DNA of 10,933 nucleotides from a bacterium (GCA_021817685.1 JAKAGD010000018.1:1-10933); one strand, 5' to 3'; positions 1-6,118 are shown, numbered from the stretch's first letter. Notes: a model not told the origin generated them from the letters alone. Numbers and translations are program-made.

Positions 1-321
1 GTTGGTGGCGGACGGGTCCATGCAACCGATGACGGGGGCAGGTGCCGAGGGGCCGCCGACGCCGCCGCCAGCCGGAGCACCTCCGGCACCACCACCGCCA
101 TCACCACCGCCGCCGGCACCGCCGCCCCCGCCGCCGCCGCCGCCGGCACCACCACCGCCATCGCCGCCACCGCCGGCGCCACCGCCGCCATCGCCTTCTG
201 CAGATGCATGCAGGACACCGAACGGAGAGAGTTCATGGAAATACTGCTGCAGCACAAAGCCGCGCGAGAGCGCGAGTATCATAAAAAGCAGTATGAGCGT
301 AATTGAGTATCGGGTTGGCAT
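1..321 (-). CDS. Glycine-rich secreted protein, N-terminal part (cut by left window edge)
   Basis: The frame is open from the ATG at 321-319 to base 1 (107 codons, no stop), so the gene continues outside. Seen: residues 1-20 are a short basic start plus a hydrophobic stretch (ITLILLFMILAL), probably a signal peptide or anchor, with a possible cleavage near HASA at 38-41. Residues 42-81 are four copies of a 10-residue unit close to GGDGGGGAGG. Residues 82-98 form an Ala/Pro/Gly linker. At 99-107 comes GCMDPSATN. Known: C-x-D-P-x-A-x-N is the opening of a short cysteine-containing repeat common in large secreted bacterial proteins. Inferred: a surface or extracellular protein with a flexible Gly linker. 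An AGGA lies 3 bases before the ATG. It is the last visible gene of the unit that begins with the sortase at 2761, which makes it a possible sortase substrate, but any sorting signal would be outside the window. The opposite strand reads as a proline-rich ORF, which I take as an artefact. Confidence 0.8.
   Translation of the reverse strand, partial: MPTRYSITLILLFMILALSRGFVLQQYFHELSPFGVLHASAEGDGGGGAGGGGDGGGGAGGGGGGGGGAGGGGDGGGGAGGAPAGGGVGGPSAPAPVIGCMDPSATN
79..198 (-). repeat. Four tandem 30-bp units encoding a Gly-rich decapeptide
   Basis: On the plus strand the units begin near 79, 109, 139 and 169; the pattern CCGGCaCC..CCGCCATC recurs with a 30-base period. On the minus strand each unit encodes a version of GGDGGGGAGG (first copy starts with E, third copy lacks the Asp). 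All units keep the reading frame, so slippage would change linker length without a frameshift. GC content here is much higher than elsewhere in the window. Confidence 0.8.
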
Positions 322-330
322 TTTTCCTAT

Positions 331-362
331 TTCCGGAACACCTCCAGAGAGATGTGCCGGAA
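331..362 (-). promoter_or_regulatory. Possible leader hairpin upstream of the glycine-rich gene
   Basis: TTCCGG at 331-336 pairs with CCGGAA at 357-362, and CAC/GTG extends the stem inside after a two-base bulge, leaving a loop that carries GGAGG in the minus-strand transcript. That GGAGG is about 19 bases from the ATG, too far for an ordinary Shine-Dalgarno site. The stem ends about 9 bases upstream of the start codon, so it could affect initiation. This is inference only. Confidence 0.3.
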
Positions 363-371
363 AACGGGTCC

Positions 372-400
372 AAAGGAAGGCGCAAATCGCACCTCCCTTT
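372..400 (-). terminator. Hairpin after the 349-aa gene (partial terminator or attenuator)
   Basis: Bases 372-400 fold into a stem of 12-13 pairs with a 3-5-base loop. Two or three pairs are G-U only in the minus-strand RNA (in plus-strand RNA they become A-C mismatches), which fits a structure made by the minus-strand transcript that leaves the 349-aa gene. The 3' arm ends in UUU but is followed by GGACCCG, so it is not a full intrinsic terminator. It may reduce read-through into the glycine-rich gene or stabilise the upstream mRNA. Confidence 0.4.
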
Positions 401-429
401 AGACAAGGAGAAAAGAACAGCGTCACCCG

Positions 430-1479
430 TCAGTCCTCTATCCAGTGCTCGTTCATGATGCAATCCGGCACCGGATTGCCATCCCACTCGCCGAGCGTGG
501 TGCCCGGCAGGTGGTTGAAGAACCGCACTTCGTGCAGACCGGTAAGATGGTACGGCGGAGGCGACACCATGTCGCCGTCTACCGACGCCACCCGGATCGC
601 GTCCCACTTTTCAAGCTGGGCTCGCGTGAACCGAAGTTCCTTGAGCCCCTTGACGGCGATAGTGCCGAGGACGTGCTCCTCGGTTATCGTCGGCGGTCCG
701 CCACTTGCTTCCGGGGTCTTTATGAGCGACACCTGGAGAACATGCGGGGTGGCACTGCGTGAAAGCTTTCCTGCGGCGTAGGCATCGCGGAACTGCTTGC
801 CGTGCGTGCGCGAAACGCGCGCGCCGACAAACTGCTCCGCAATTTCCTCTTTCGCTTGGGTAGGTTCTACCCCGGGAAGCTCGAGCGCCTCGTTCCTCCA
901 CACGTTCACCTTAAGGATGTAAACGAGCGGACATGCCCCGATAGGCGCCGCCGGCGTAAGTGCGGCCGGCACGGGTTTCGGTACGGGCTTTGCAGGACCC
1001 TCCCCGATGACATTCCCGCAGTGGCCCGCGAGAATAAGTTCGCCGGTATTGACGTCCACCCACACGGACTCACCTTGAAGGAAAGAGCGTTTCCACCCCT
1101 TCGCATCGTAGGTGTGCGTATTGCCGCGAACGAGCAAGCGGCTGATATGCCACTCGCCCGCCGGCGCTGACTGCTTCACGAGCGACCGCAAGTACTGCGG
1201 GAGCTCCGCGATATTCCCGAGCTTTGCGCTCGGATGCGCCGACTGGATGCCGAAGAAGTAATCCCGCGCGGTTGCGCACGATCCGTTCTTTTTGCACCTC
1301 GCCGGGTCAAGCAGTGTGTTGCCGGTCGGATCACTCGCAAGCGACCGTTCCACGAGCGTTGCCAGTTCAGTCGGGGACTTAATCCCCTTCATCATTGGCA
1401 TTCCCGTTCCGGCCGCAAAAGCCGGATTTGCCAGCGCCGCGGTTGCGAGCGCCAGCCATACCACAATGAGTTTCCTCAT
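430..1479 (-). CDS. Secreted protein of unknown family, 349 aa
   Basis: I do not recognise the family. Seen: residues 1-22 are a classical signal peptide (basic MRK, hydrophobic core, AFA before the likely cut), so the mature protein is probably extracytoplasmic. Five cysteines sit at 62, 68, 154, 183 and 340; C62 and C68 form a CKKNGSC loop. A proline/alanine-rich linker at 162-182 splits the protein into two parts: an N-terminal part (about 30-160, with a WVDVNTGELILAG stretch) and a C-terminal part (about 183-349). No membrane segment follows the signal. The start is supported by AAGGAG at 1491-1486, six bases before the ATG. It follows the 164-aa gene by only 12 bases, so the two are almost certainly co-transcribed. 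The neighbouring sortase suggests an envelope role, but no sorting signal is visible at its C-terminus (it ends NEHWIED). Confidence 0.8.
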   Translation of the reverse strand: MRKLIVVWLALATAALANPAFAAGTGMPMMKGIKSPTELATLVERSLASDPTGNTLLDPARCKKNGSCATARDYFFGIQSAHPSAKLGNIAELPQYLRSLVKQSAPAGEWHISRLLVRGNTHTYDAKGWKRSFLQGESVWVDVNTGELILAGHCGNVIGEGPAKPVPKPVPAALTPAAPIGACPLVYILKVNVWRNEALELPGVEPTQAKEEIAEQFVGARVSRTHGKQFRDAYAAGKLSRSATPHVLQVSLIKTPEASGGPPTITEEHVLGTIAVKGLKELRFTRAQLEKWDAIRVASVDGDMVSPPPYHLTGLHEVRFFNHLPGTTLGEWDGNPVPDCIMNEHWIED

Positions 1480-1491
1480 TTGACTCTCCTT

Positions 1492-1986
1492 CTAAGTTGC
1501 TCTCGCAACGGTGGATCGGATGTGCTCATTCCCAAAGGGCGAGCACGCTATGTCTCTTTCGTCGGGGTCGCCCCATTTGATACTCCAAATGAAGAGACCT
1601 TCTTCCGAGCGAAAGACTTCAAGCACGTCCCCGTTCCAGGGGATGCGCCATTTCTCCGCTCGGATGAACGGTTTGTTGCCGAACGCGGCCGAATTTTTGC
1701 GCCACGCCAAAGCACCTTCTGCATAGGCAATCGCCACGAAGGAGGTGCCCGCGACTACGATAGTCGGTTCGCCGGGCTTTTCGGTCGCACGCAAGAGCTT
1801 CTCCACCTCCGGCTTGAAGAAGCCGAAAGCGGTGAAGACTTTTTCGCGCAGCCGCATCGCCTCCTCTCGCGAGGTGGAGCCTTCGCCGGCATGCGCCGGG
1901 ACAACGAAGAACGCCAGGAAAGCTCCGGCAACGACGAGCACAAGAGTCGCTGCAAGAGCGACTTTCACGACTTTTTTGTTCATCAT
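1492..1986 (-). CDS. Small secreted or membrane-anchored protein of unknown family, 164 aa
   Basis: No family recognised. Seen: MMNKK is followed by a long hydrophobic stretch (residues 7-30) ending in PAHA at 30-33, a plausible signal-peptidase site; if uncut it would be a single N-terminal anchor. The mature part has an acidic/basic helical region (38-70), a short hydrophobic strand-like segment IVVAGTSFVAIAYA (76-89) and a Trp-rich end (W95, W113, W117, W134, W138). It has a single cysteine at 148. The first of the two Met codons is favoured because AAGGGAG at 1999-1993 lies six bases upstream. The stop codon overlaps the spacer holding the ribosome binding site of the next gene, 12 bases on. 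It is preceded by a 103-base gap after the sortase that contains the end of a long hairpin. Confidence 0.78.
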   Translation of the reverse strand: MMNKKVVKVALAATLVLVVAGAFLAFFVVPAHAGEGSTSREEAMRLREKVFTAFGFFKPEVEKLLRATEKPGEPTIVVAGTSFVAIAYAEGALAWRKNSAAFGNKPFIRAEKWRIPWNGDVLEVFRSEEGLFIWSIKWGDPDERDIACSPFGNEHIRSTVARAT

Positions 1987-2067
1987 GTCCGACTCCCTTC
2001 GTTGTGCGCCGTAAGTGGCTTGGTTGAACGGGGTGACAAAGAACTCTCTCGCGCCCTGCTATTTGCG

Positions 2068-2113
2068 GAGAGTCATGTGATTTCTGGCGTTAGCCGGAAA
2101 TCACATGACTTTC
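2068..2113. repeat. Long inverted repeat (hairpin) at the sortase 3' end
   Basis: AGTCATGTGATTTC (2071-2084) is exactly matched by its reverse complement at 2097-2110. Inside, GGC/GCC extends the stem around a 4-base loop GTTA (2089-2092), and outside GAG/TTC adds up to three more pairs, giving about 21 pairs. Two pairs (2085/2094 and 2070/2111) are U-G or G-U in plus-strand RNA but C-A or A-C in minus-strand RNA. The sortase stop codon (2092-2090) lies in the loop, and the last six codons of the sortase (SHVISG) are one arm. No T-run follows on either strand, so a standard intrinsic terminator is not supported. It could be an mRNA 3'-end stabiliser, a processing site, or a copy of a dispersed palindromic element. 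Confidence 0.8.
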
Positions 2114-2761
2114 AACAAAGTCCGCGGTGACTACGAATCGGTCGGTCTTCGCTCCGAACGAATCACAGGTTGACAGCGTCAATACGCGGCCGGTCGTTGC
2201 GAGCGAGATCCCCGCATCGTTCGCGCTCTCCTTGGCGACGTTCCGCACCCTGTAGGTATATGCCGTATCTGCGGCATATACGGTGACAACATCGCCGGGG
2301 ACGAGCTTCTGGATGCCGTTAAAGGTCTTATACGCCTGATTGCGTACGATCGGCAGGTAGCTCGAGTGCCCGAAGAGAACGACATTGCCCGTCTCGCCCA
2401 GCTTGGCGGAAGTCGGATACCGCACCGCGCCCGCAAGCAAGTATTGGTCGAGCGCCTCGACGTCGGTCGTCGTCGGGTTCGCAATACTCGCCGAGAGATT
2501 GATGGCAGGTATTTCTATCTTCGTCGGCAGTTCAGGGACGGGCATCGCCGGGGCAAGTGCCCCGGCCGCTGTAATCAGGGTCGACGGAGCTACGGCATCA
2601 GCTTTTGCCGGGGCCGCTTCCGGCAAGAGATCCAGTTCTGCGAGTGCCGTGACGCTTACGAAAAATGTCAGCGCGAAAACCCCGAGGAAACTCCATTTCC
2701 TCGCATAGGCCCGCATACCGGCTTGAACGAACCGGGCGGTTATCTCGACAATTCGTTCCAT
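2090..2761 (-). CDS. Membrane-anchored sortase
   Basis: A cysteine transpeptidase of the sortase family, which cuts a sorting motif in secreted substrates and joins them to the cell surface. Seen: one N-terminal membrane segment (about 24-42), an Ala/Pro linker to about 78, then the sortase barrel. The catalytic triad is visible: His132 in LFGHSS, Cys199 in TLSTCDS and Arg208 in KTDRFVV. The TLSTC motif and the length of 223 aa are normal for the family. Subclass is uncertain; I see a class D/E/F-like small enzyme, not a class B or C form. The last six residues and the stop codon are encoded by a long hairpin, so the C-terminus may be a later addition. A TTGACA box and weak -10 box place the RNA start about 7 bases before the ATG, and there is no strong Shine-Dalgarno. 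It heads a unit of secreted proteins and is divergent from a CARDB-domain protein. Confidence 0.92.
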   Translation of the reverse strand: MERIVEITARFVQAGMRAYARKWSFLGVFALTFFVSVTALAELDLLPEAAPAKADAVAPSTLITAAGALAPAMPVPELPTKIEIPAINLSASIANPTTTDVEALDQYLLAGAVRYPTSAKLGETGNVVLFGHSSYLPIVRNQAYKTFNGIQKLVPGDVVTVYAADTAYTYRVRNVAKESANDAGISLATTGRVLTLSTCDSFGAKTDRFVVTADFVESHVISG

Positions 2762-2774
2762 ATCTTCTTATCCA

Positions 2775-2803
2775 TCAATACAGTATTGTAACGGCACTGT
2801 CAA
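2775..2803 (-). promoter_or_regulatory. Likely promoter of the sortase unit
   Basis: Minus strand: TTGACA at 2803-2798, a 17-base spacer, then TATTGA at 2780-2775. The -35 box is perfect and the spacing ideal; the -10 box is poor (TAT matches, the rest does not). The predicted RNA start near 2768 would give a leader of only about 7 bases. Confidence 0.5.
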
Positions 2804-2811
2804 GCTTGACA
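2798..2811. promoter_or_regulatory. 14-bp palindrome made of two back-to-back -35 boxes (possible operator)
   Basis: TGTCAAGCTTGACA is a perfect palindrome in the 84-base gap between the divergent sortase and CARDB genes. Each half is the TTGACA box of one promoter. A dimeric regulator or a single RNA polymerase binding here would affect both genes. A 14-bp palindrome alone could occur by chance in a window this size; the position is what makes it notable. Confidence 0.55.
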
Positions 2812-2834
2812 CTAAAAGTACCTAGTGGTATATA
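2806..2834 (+). promoter_or_regulatory. Promoter of the CARDB-domain gene
   Basis: TTGACA at 2806-2811, exactly 17 bases, then TATATA at 2829-2834. The expected RNA start is near A2841, only about five bases before the ATG at 2846. This favours that ATG over the upstream in-frame ATG at 2834 and GTG at 2825, both of which fall within the promoter. No Shine-Dalgarno sequence is present, so the mRNA would be nearly leaderless. Confidence 0.7.
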
Positions 2835-2845
2835 TGAATCATCCC

Positions 2846-3601
2846 ATGGATACACCAGAAACCCGTTTTCTAGCCCGCCAAACGACCATACACGCCCTTG
2901 CGGTCGTGGGCTTTGTCGCGCTTATGGGCGGCGGTATATGGCTTGCCGTGTACTCCACGCGCTATGTGCCCGACGTCGTCGGCCGCATCGGCAGTGCGGC
3001 GGTTTACCTCGGCTCCGTCTTTACGAAAGCCCCCGAGCCCTCCCTTTCGGTCGTTCCGACGCCCGTCGCGTCTACGACCATTCCCTTCGGCGAAGCGAGT
3101 TCGACGCCCCCCTCCGGCGAGATAACGCTCCCGGTCGCGCCGAAGAAGGTTCAGCCGGCCGCGGGTACTGAGACGAACGGCGTCTACCCGCTCGCTGGTA
3201 CGACGACGCCCGCACCGAGCGGCCCGGCCGACCTTGTGGTGCATATCGGCGCGATCGGCTACCTGGCGACGACCTCGGCGAACTCCTTTGTTGCGAGCTC
3301 GACGGTGCCCGCAGGCAGCCGGCCGGCCGTCCATTTCACCATACAGAATATCGGCGGGACCGCGACCGGCGCATGGCGCTTTAGCGCGTCCATCCCGACG
3401 CAGACCGCCTATATCTACCAGTCAGAGCCCCAGCAGTCGCTCAATCCGGGCGACAGCATTGAATACACGCTCGGCTTTGATCAGGCGAATGCGGGCGCCG
3501 GCCAGACCATTTCCATCACGGCAAACTTCGACCATGCGGTTGCCGAGTCGAGCACGGACAACAACAGCGCGTCGGCAAAAATAACCGTCCTCGGTTCCTA
3601 A
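2846..3601 (+). CDS. Membrane-anchored CARDB-domain protein, 251 aa
   Basis: Seen: residues 14-37 are one hydrophobic membrane segment (HALAVVGFVALMGGGIWLAV), a second mildly hydrophobic stretch lies at 45-60, then a Ser/Thr/Pro-rich linker (62-127), then a beta-rich domain (128-249). The domain has the features of CARDB (cell adhesion related, Ig-like): ADLVVHI at its start, VHFTIQNIGGTATG, LNPGDSIEYTL, and AESSTDNNSA near the end. Known: CARDB domains are extracellular protein- or ligand-binding modules; no catalytic residues are expected. Inferred: anchored in the membrane with the domain outside, on a stalk. The start is chosen from the promoter position; upstream in-frame starts at 2834 and 2825 would add 4 or 7 residues. 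It is divergent from the sortase and ends one base before a strong terminator hairpin. It has no C-terminal sorting signal, so it is not an obvious sortase substrate. Confidence 0.85.
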   Translation: MDTPETRFLARQTTIHALAVVGFVALMGGGIWLAVYSTRYVPDVVGRIGSAAVYLGSVFTKAPEPSLSVVPTPVASTTIPFGEASSTPPSGEITLPVAPKKVQPAAGTETNGVYPLAGTTTPAPSGPADLVVHIGAIGYLATTSANSFVASSTVPAGSRPAVHFTIQNIGGTATGAWRFSASIPTQTAYIYQSEPQQSLNPGDSIEYTLGFDQANAGAGQTISITANFDHAVAESSTDNNSASAKITVLGS

Positions 3602-3646
3602 CCAAAACAAAAGCGCGCTCCCTCGGGGAGCGCGCTTTTGTTTTGG
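3602..3646. terminator. Bidirectional intrinsic terminator
   Basis: A perfect inverted repeat: 3602-3621 pairs with 3627-3646 (20 pairs), with C3622-G3626 possibly adding one more around TCG. The core is GCGCGCTCC and the outer part is A-rich on one side and T-rich on the other (CTTTTGTTTTGG), so each strand ends its stem in a U-rich tract. It begins one base after the CARDB stop and sits 7 bases beyond the stop of the convergent small membrane protein, so it serves both units. Confidence 0.92.
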
Positions 3647-3653
3647 CGGACTC

Positions 3654-4010
3654 CTAGACCCACGTGACCGTCGCGATGAACCCTATCGCCCCCAGAATGA
3701 GACCGATGAGCGCGCCCTTCTCCGGCAACTGGTGAAAGAAAAAGTACGCGAGGAACGGTTCGGTGACCAAGATGGCGACGACCGACGAGACCGTTACCGT
3801 CCAGATGTTTTTGGACGCTTGGAAACCCGTCGAGTACCCGAACAGGAGGAACGAACAGCCGATGATCACCATGGCGAACAAGAACAGATTCCTGGATTCA
3901 AGCAGCGAGTGCGCGCCCGGCAATTTTGCCGACAGCATTTCCGCCCAAATATTGATGCCTTCGCCGACGATGAGCAGTGCGAACGAGAGGAAGACGCCGA
4001 ATAGGTTCAT
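3654..4010 (-). CDS. Small four-helix membrane protein, SMR/EamA-like
   Basis: Seen: 118 aa, almost all hydrophobic, with four likely membrane helices near 3-22, 40-58, 70-92 and 99-117. Length, helix count and a Glu in the first helix (E17, with E24 nearby) resemble small multidrug resistance proteins, in which a TM1 glutamate couples proton and drug. The third helix region (ASKNIWTVTVSSVVAILVTEPFLAYFF) and fourth (GALIGLILGAIGFIATV) look like the SMR/EamA transporter superfamily. The substrate cannot be predicted and the match is by overall look, not by a diagnostic motif. Its ATG overlaps the gyrB stop (ATGA, 4007-4010), which implies translational coupling, and no Shine-Dalgarno is evident. 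It is the last gene of the pheS-to-gyrB unit, followed at once by the terminator. Alternatives are a half-size drug/metabolite transporter or an unrelated small membrane protein. Confidence 0.7.
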   Translation of the reverse strand: MNLFGVFLSFALLIVGEGINIWAEMLSAKLPGAHSLLESRNLFLFAMVIIGCSFLLFGYSTGFQASKNIWTVTVSSVVAILVTEPFLAYFFFHQLPEKGALIGLILGAIGFIATVTWV

Positions 4011-6103
4011 ACGTCCAGGTTAGCAAGCTTCGCGTTCGATTGGATGAACGACTTGCGCGACGCCACATCCGTGCCCATCAAGATGTCAAAGATGCGGTCG
4101 GCTCCCTCGGCGTCGTCAATGGAGACCTGCTTCAGCACGCGGCGCGCCGGGTCCATCGTCGTCTCCCACAGCTCGCTCGGGTTCATTTCGCCGAGACCTT
4201 TGTAGCGCTGGATGTTCACTTTCGTCGCCTTCTTCGTTGAGATGACTTCCTCCTCTTCGGCTCCCTCGGCCTCATCAACGCCCTCAAGCGGGTTCTCGGA
4301 CACTTCCGCGGCGGCCACGCCGAGCTCTTTCAATACCGCCTCTTTCTCCTTATCCGAATACGCATACGCGATGGACTTGCCTTTCGTGATCTTATAGAGC
4401 GGCGGCTGGGCGATGTATACAAACCCGCCCTCAATGATGGGCCGGAAATGGCGGTACAGAAGCGTCAGCAGAAGCGTGCGGATGTGCGCGCCGTCCACGT
4501 CGGCATCGGTCGCGATGATTATTTTGTGGTAGCGCAGTTTGGAAAGATCGAACACGTCGCCGATGGCGGTACCCATCGCGATGACGAGCGCGCGGATTTC
4601 CACCGAGGCGAGCATGCGGTCAATGCGCGCGCGTTCCACGTTCAGGATTTTCCCGCGCAAGGGCAGGATAGCCTGCGTGCGGCGATCCCTGCCCTGCTTG
4701 CTCGAACCGCCGGCGGAGTCTCCCTCCACAATGAAAAGCTCGCCCTCTTCCGCGCTCTTGGTCTGGCAATCGGCGAGCTTGCCCGGGAGCGTCATGCCCT
4801 CGAGAGCGCCTTTGCGAAGCACAGAATCCTTCGCCGCCTTTGCCGCCTTGCGGGCCTTCAGCGCAAGCAAGACCTTGTTGATGATGGAGCGCGCGTCGTC
4901 CGGATTCTCTTCCAAGAATGCGTTCAGCGCCTCGCCGAACACGGTCCCGACCGCGCCCTGCGCCTCCATGCTTCCGAGCTTGGCTTTCGTCTGCCCTTCA
5001 AATTGGATTTCCGGGAGCTTCACGGACACGACCGCCGTGATGCCTTCGAGCACGTCGTCGCCGGTGAAATTCTCGTCTTTCTCTTTCAGGATGTTCGCGT
5101 TTCTGCCGTACGTATTCAGCGAGCGCGTGAGCGCCGTTTTGAAACCGGTGATGTGCGTGCCTCCCTCGCTGTTGTACGTGTTGTTCGCAAAAGCCGTGAT
5201 GCGCGGCGTGATGTCGTCCACGTACTGGAATGCAACTTCAACTTCCACATTGTCCTGGTTGCGGTCCACGTAGAAAATATTCTTGTGCACCGGCGTCTGG
5301 TGCTTGTTGTAGAACGCGACGAGCGACTTCAACCCGCCCTCGAAGTAAAAAGTCGTAGAGGGCACGTCCAGCTTTTGGTCGCGCAAGAAGAGCGTTTCGG
5401 TTTCGAACGCGTCCTTTGCGGAACGCGCGTCAAAAATGGCGATGCGGACGCCCTTCACCAGGTACGCCTGCTGGCGCAGGTGCGTAACGATCTTTTCCAG
5501 ATTCCATTCAATGCCTTCTTTGAAAATAGTCGCGTCCGGCTTGAAGATGACGATAGTGCCGTGCTCTTTTGAGGAACCGACCTTCTTCACCTTGGCGAGC
5601 GGTTTGCCGATTTTATATTCTTGCGCGTGCATCCCGCCGTCCTGGTGCACGACGACCTTCGTGTGCTCGGAGAGCGCGTTCACCACCGAGGCGCCAACGC
5701 CGTGGAGGCCGCCGGAGACCTTGTAGCCGGAATCCTCGCCGCCGAATTTGCCGCCGGCATGGAGCGTGGTCATGATGGTCTCAAGCGCGGAGACTTTTGT
5801 CTTAGGGTGGATGCCGACCGGCACGCCGCGGCCGTTGTCTACGACGCGCACATAGCCGTCCGGCAAAAGCGCCACCTCAATGTCGTCCGCATATCCGCCC
5901 ATGGCCTCGTCGCGGGCATTATCAAAGATCTCCCAGACGAGGTGGTGGAGGCCTTCGGGACCGGTGGTCCCGATATACATGCCGGGGCGCTTCCGGACCG
6001 GTTCCAGGCCCTCGAGCACGGTGATGGAGGATGCATCGTATGCATGGCCCGCGGCGCCTTTGGCGCCGCGCTTATCGTCGTCTTTTTTGGCCGTTTTTGC
6101 CAT
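4007..6103 (-). CDS. gyrB: DNA gyrase subunit B
   Basis: The ATPase subunit of DNA gyrase (type IIA topoisomerase), which with GyrA introduces negative supercoils. Seen in order: a Lys-rich N-terminal extension (1-22); the GHKL ATPase domain with LEGLEPVRKRPGMYIG (30-45), the catalytic Glu in EIFDNARDEA (E58, N62), VVDNGRGVPVG (D89) and the glycine lid SGGLHGVGASVVNAL (130-144); the transducer domain with Q371-T372-K373; the TOPRIM domain with EGDSAGGSSKQGRDR (460-474) and DADVDGAH (533-540); and the closing IQRYKGLGEMNPSELWETTMDP (631-652). All key residues are present. Length 698 is somewhat above that of Gram-positive GyrB, partly from an acidic insertion (603-620) just before IQRYKG and the N-terminal extension. 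ParE is the main alternative, but no gyrA/parC neighbour is visible; the sequence is closer to GyrB. A promoter with an extended -10 box precedes it, and the stop overlaps the next gene. Confidence 0.95.
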   Translation of the reverse strand: MAKTAKKDDDKRGAKGAAGHAYDASSITVLEGLEPVRKRPGMYIGTTGPEGLHHLVWEIFDNARDEAMGGYADDIEVALLPDGYVRVVDNGRGVPVGIHPKTKVSALETIMTTLHAGGKFGGEDSGYKVSGGLHGVGASVVNALSEHTKVVVHQDGGMHAQEYKIGKPLAKVKKVGSSKEHGTIVIFKPDATIFKEGIEWNLEKIVTHLRQQAYLVKGVRIAIFDARSAKDAFETETLFLRDQKLDVPSTTFYFEGGLKSLVAFYNKHQTPVHKNIFYVDRNQDNVEVEVAFQYVDDITPRITAFANNTYNSEGGTHITGFKTALTRSLNTYGRNANILKEKDENFTGDDVLEGITAVVSVKLPEIQFEGQTKAKLGSMEAQGAVGTVFGEALNAFLEENPDDARSIINKVLLALKARKAAKAAKDSVLRKGALEGMTLPGKLADCQTKSAEEGELFIVEGDSAGGSSKQGRDRRTQAILPLRGKILNVERARIDRMLASVEIRALVIAMGTAIGDVFDLSKLRYHKIIIATDADVDGAHIRTLLLTLLYRHFRPIIEGGFVYIAQPPLYKITKGKSIAYAYSDKEKEAVLKELGVAAAEVSENPLEGVDEAEGAEEEEVISTKKATKVNIQRYKGLGEMNPSELWETTMDPARRVLKQVSIDDAEGADRIFDILMGTDVASRKSFIQSNAKLANLDV

Positions 6104-6118
6104 GGTTTTCGTATCCCT

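Noticed and set aside
79..198. CRISPR-like array from the regular 30-base repeats
   Set aside because: The units are directly tandem without spacers, in frame, and encode a Gly-rich peptide.
2..781. Long plus-strand proline-rich ORF
   Set aside because: It is the complement of the Gly-rich repeat and then runs antisense to the 349-aa gene; the minus-strand reading gives signal peptides, ribosome binding sites and a known repeat opening.
1987..2067. Promoter for the 164-aa gene (TTGTCA with a 17-base spacer)
   Set aside because: The box at -10 distance (ACTTAC) matches the consensus at only two positions; too weak to list.
2071..2110. Reading the long hairpin as an intrinsic terminator
   Set aside because: Neither strand has a T-run after the stem; the tandem gene downstream has no clear promoter of its own in the gap, so read-through is more likely.
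1234..2130. 298-aa plus-strand ORF across the two secreted protein genes
   Set aside because: Composition is Arg/Ser-rich with no domain; it spans the ends of two well-supported minus-strand genes and is a high-GC shadow.
2825..2845. Earlier starts (GTG 2825, ATG 2834) for the CARDB gene
   Set aside because: Both lie in or before the predicted -10 box and so upstream of the likely RNA start.
4448..5572. 374-aa plus-strand ORF inside gyrB
   Set aside because: It is wholly antisense to a gyrB with all motifs intact; its His/Arg/Val-rich content is typical of a mirrored frame.
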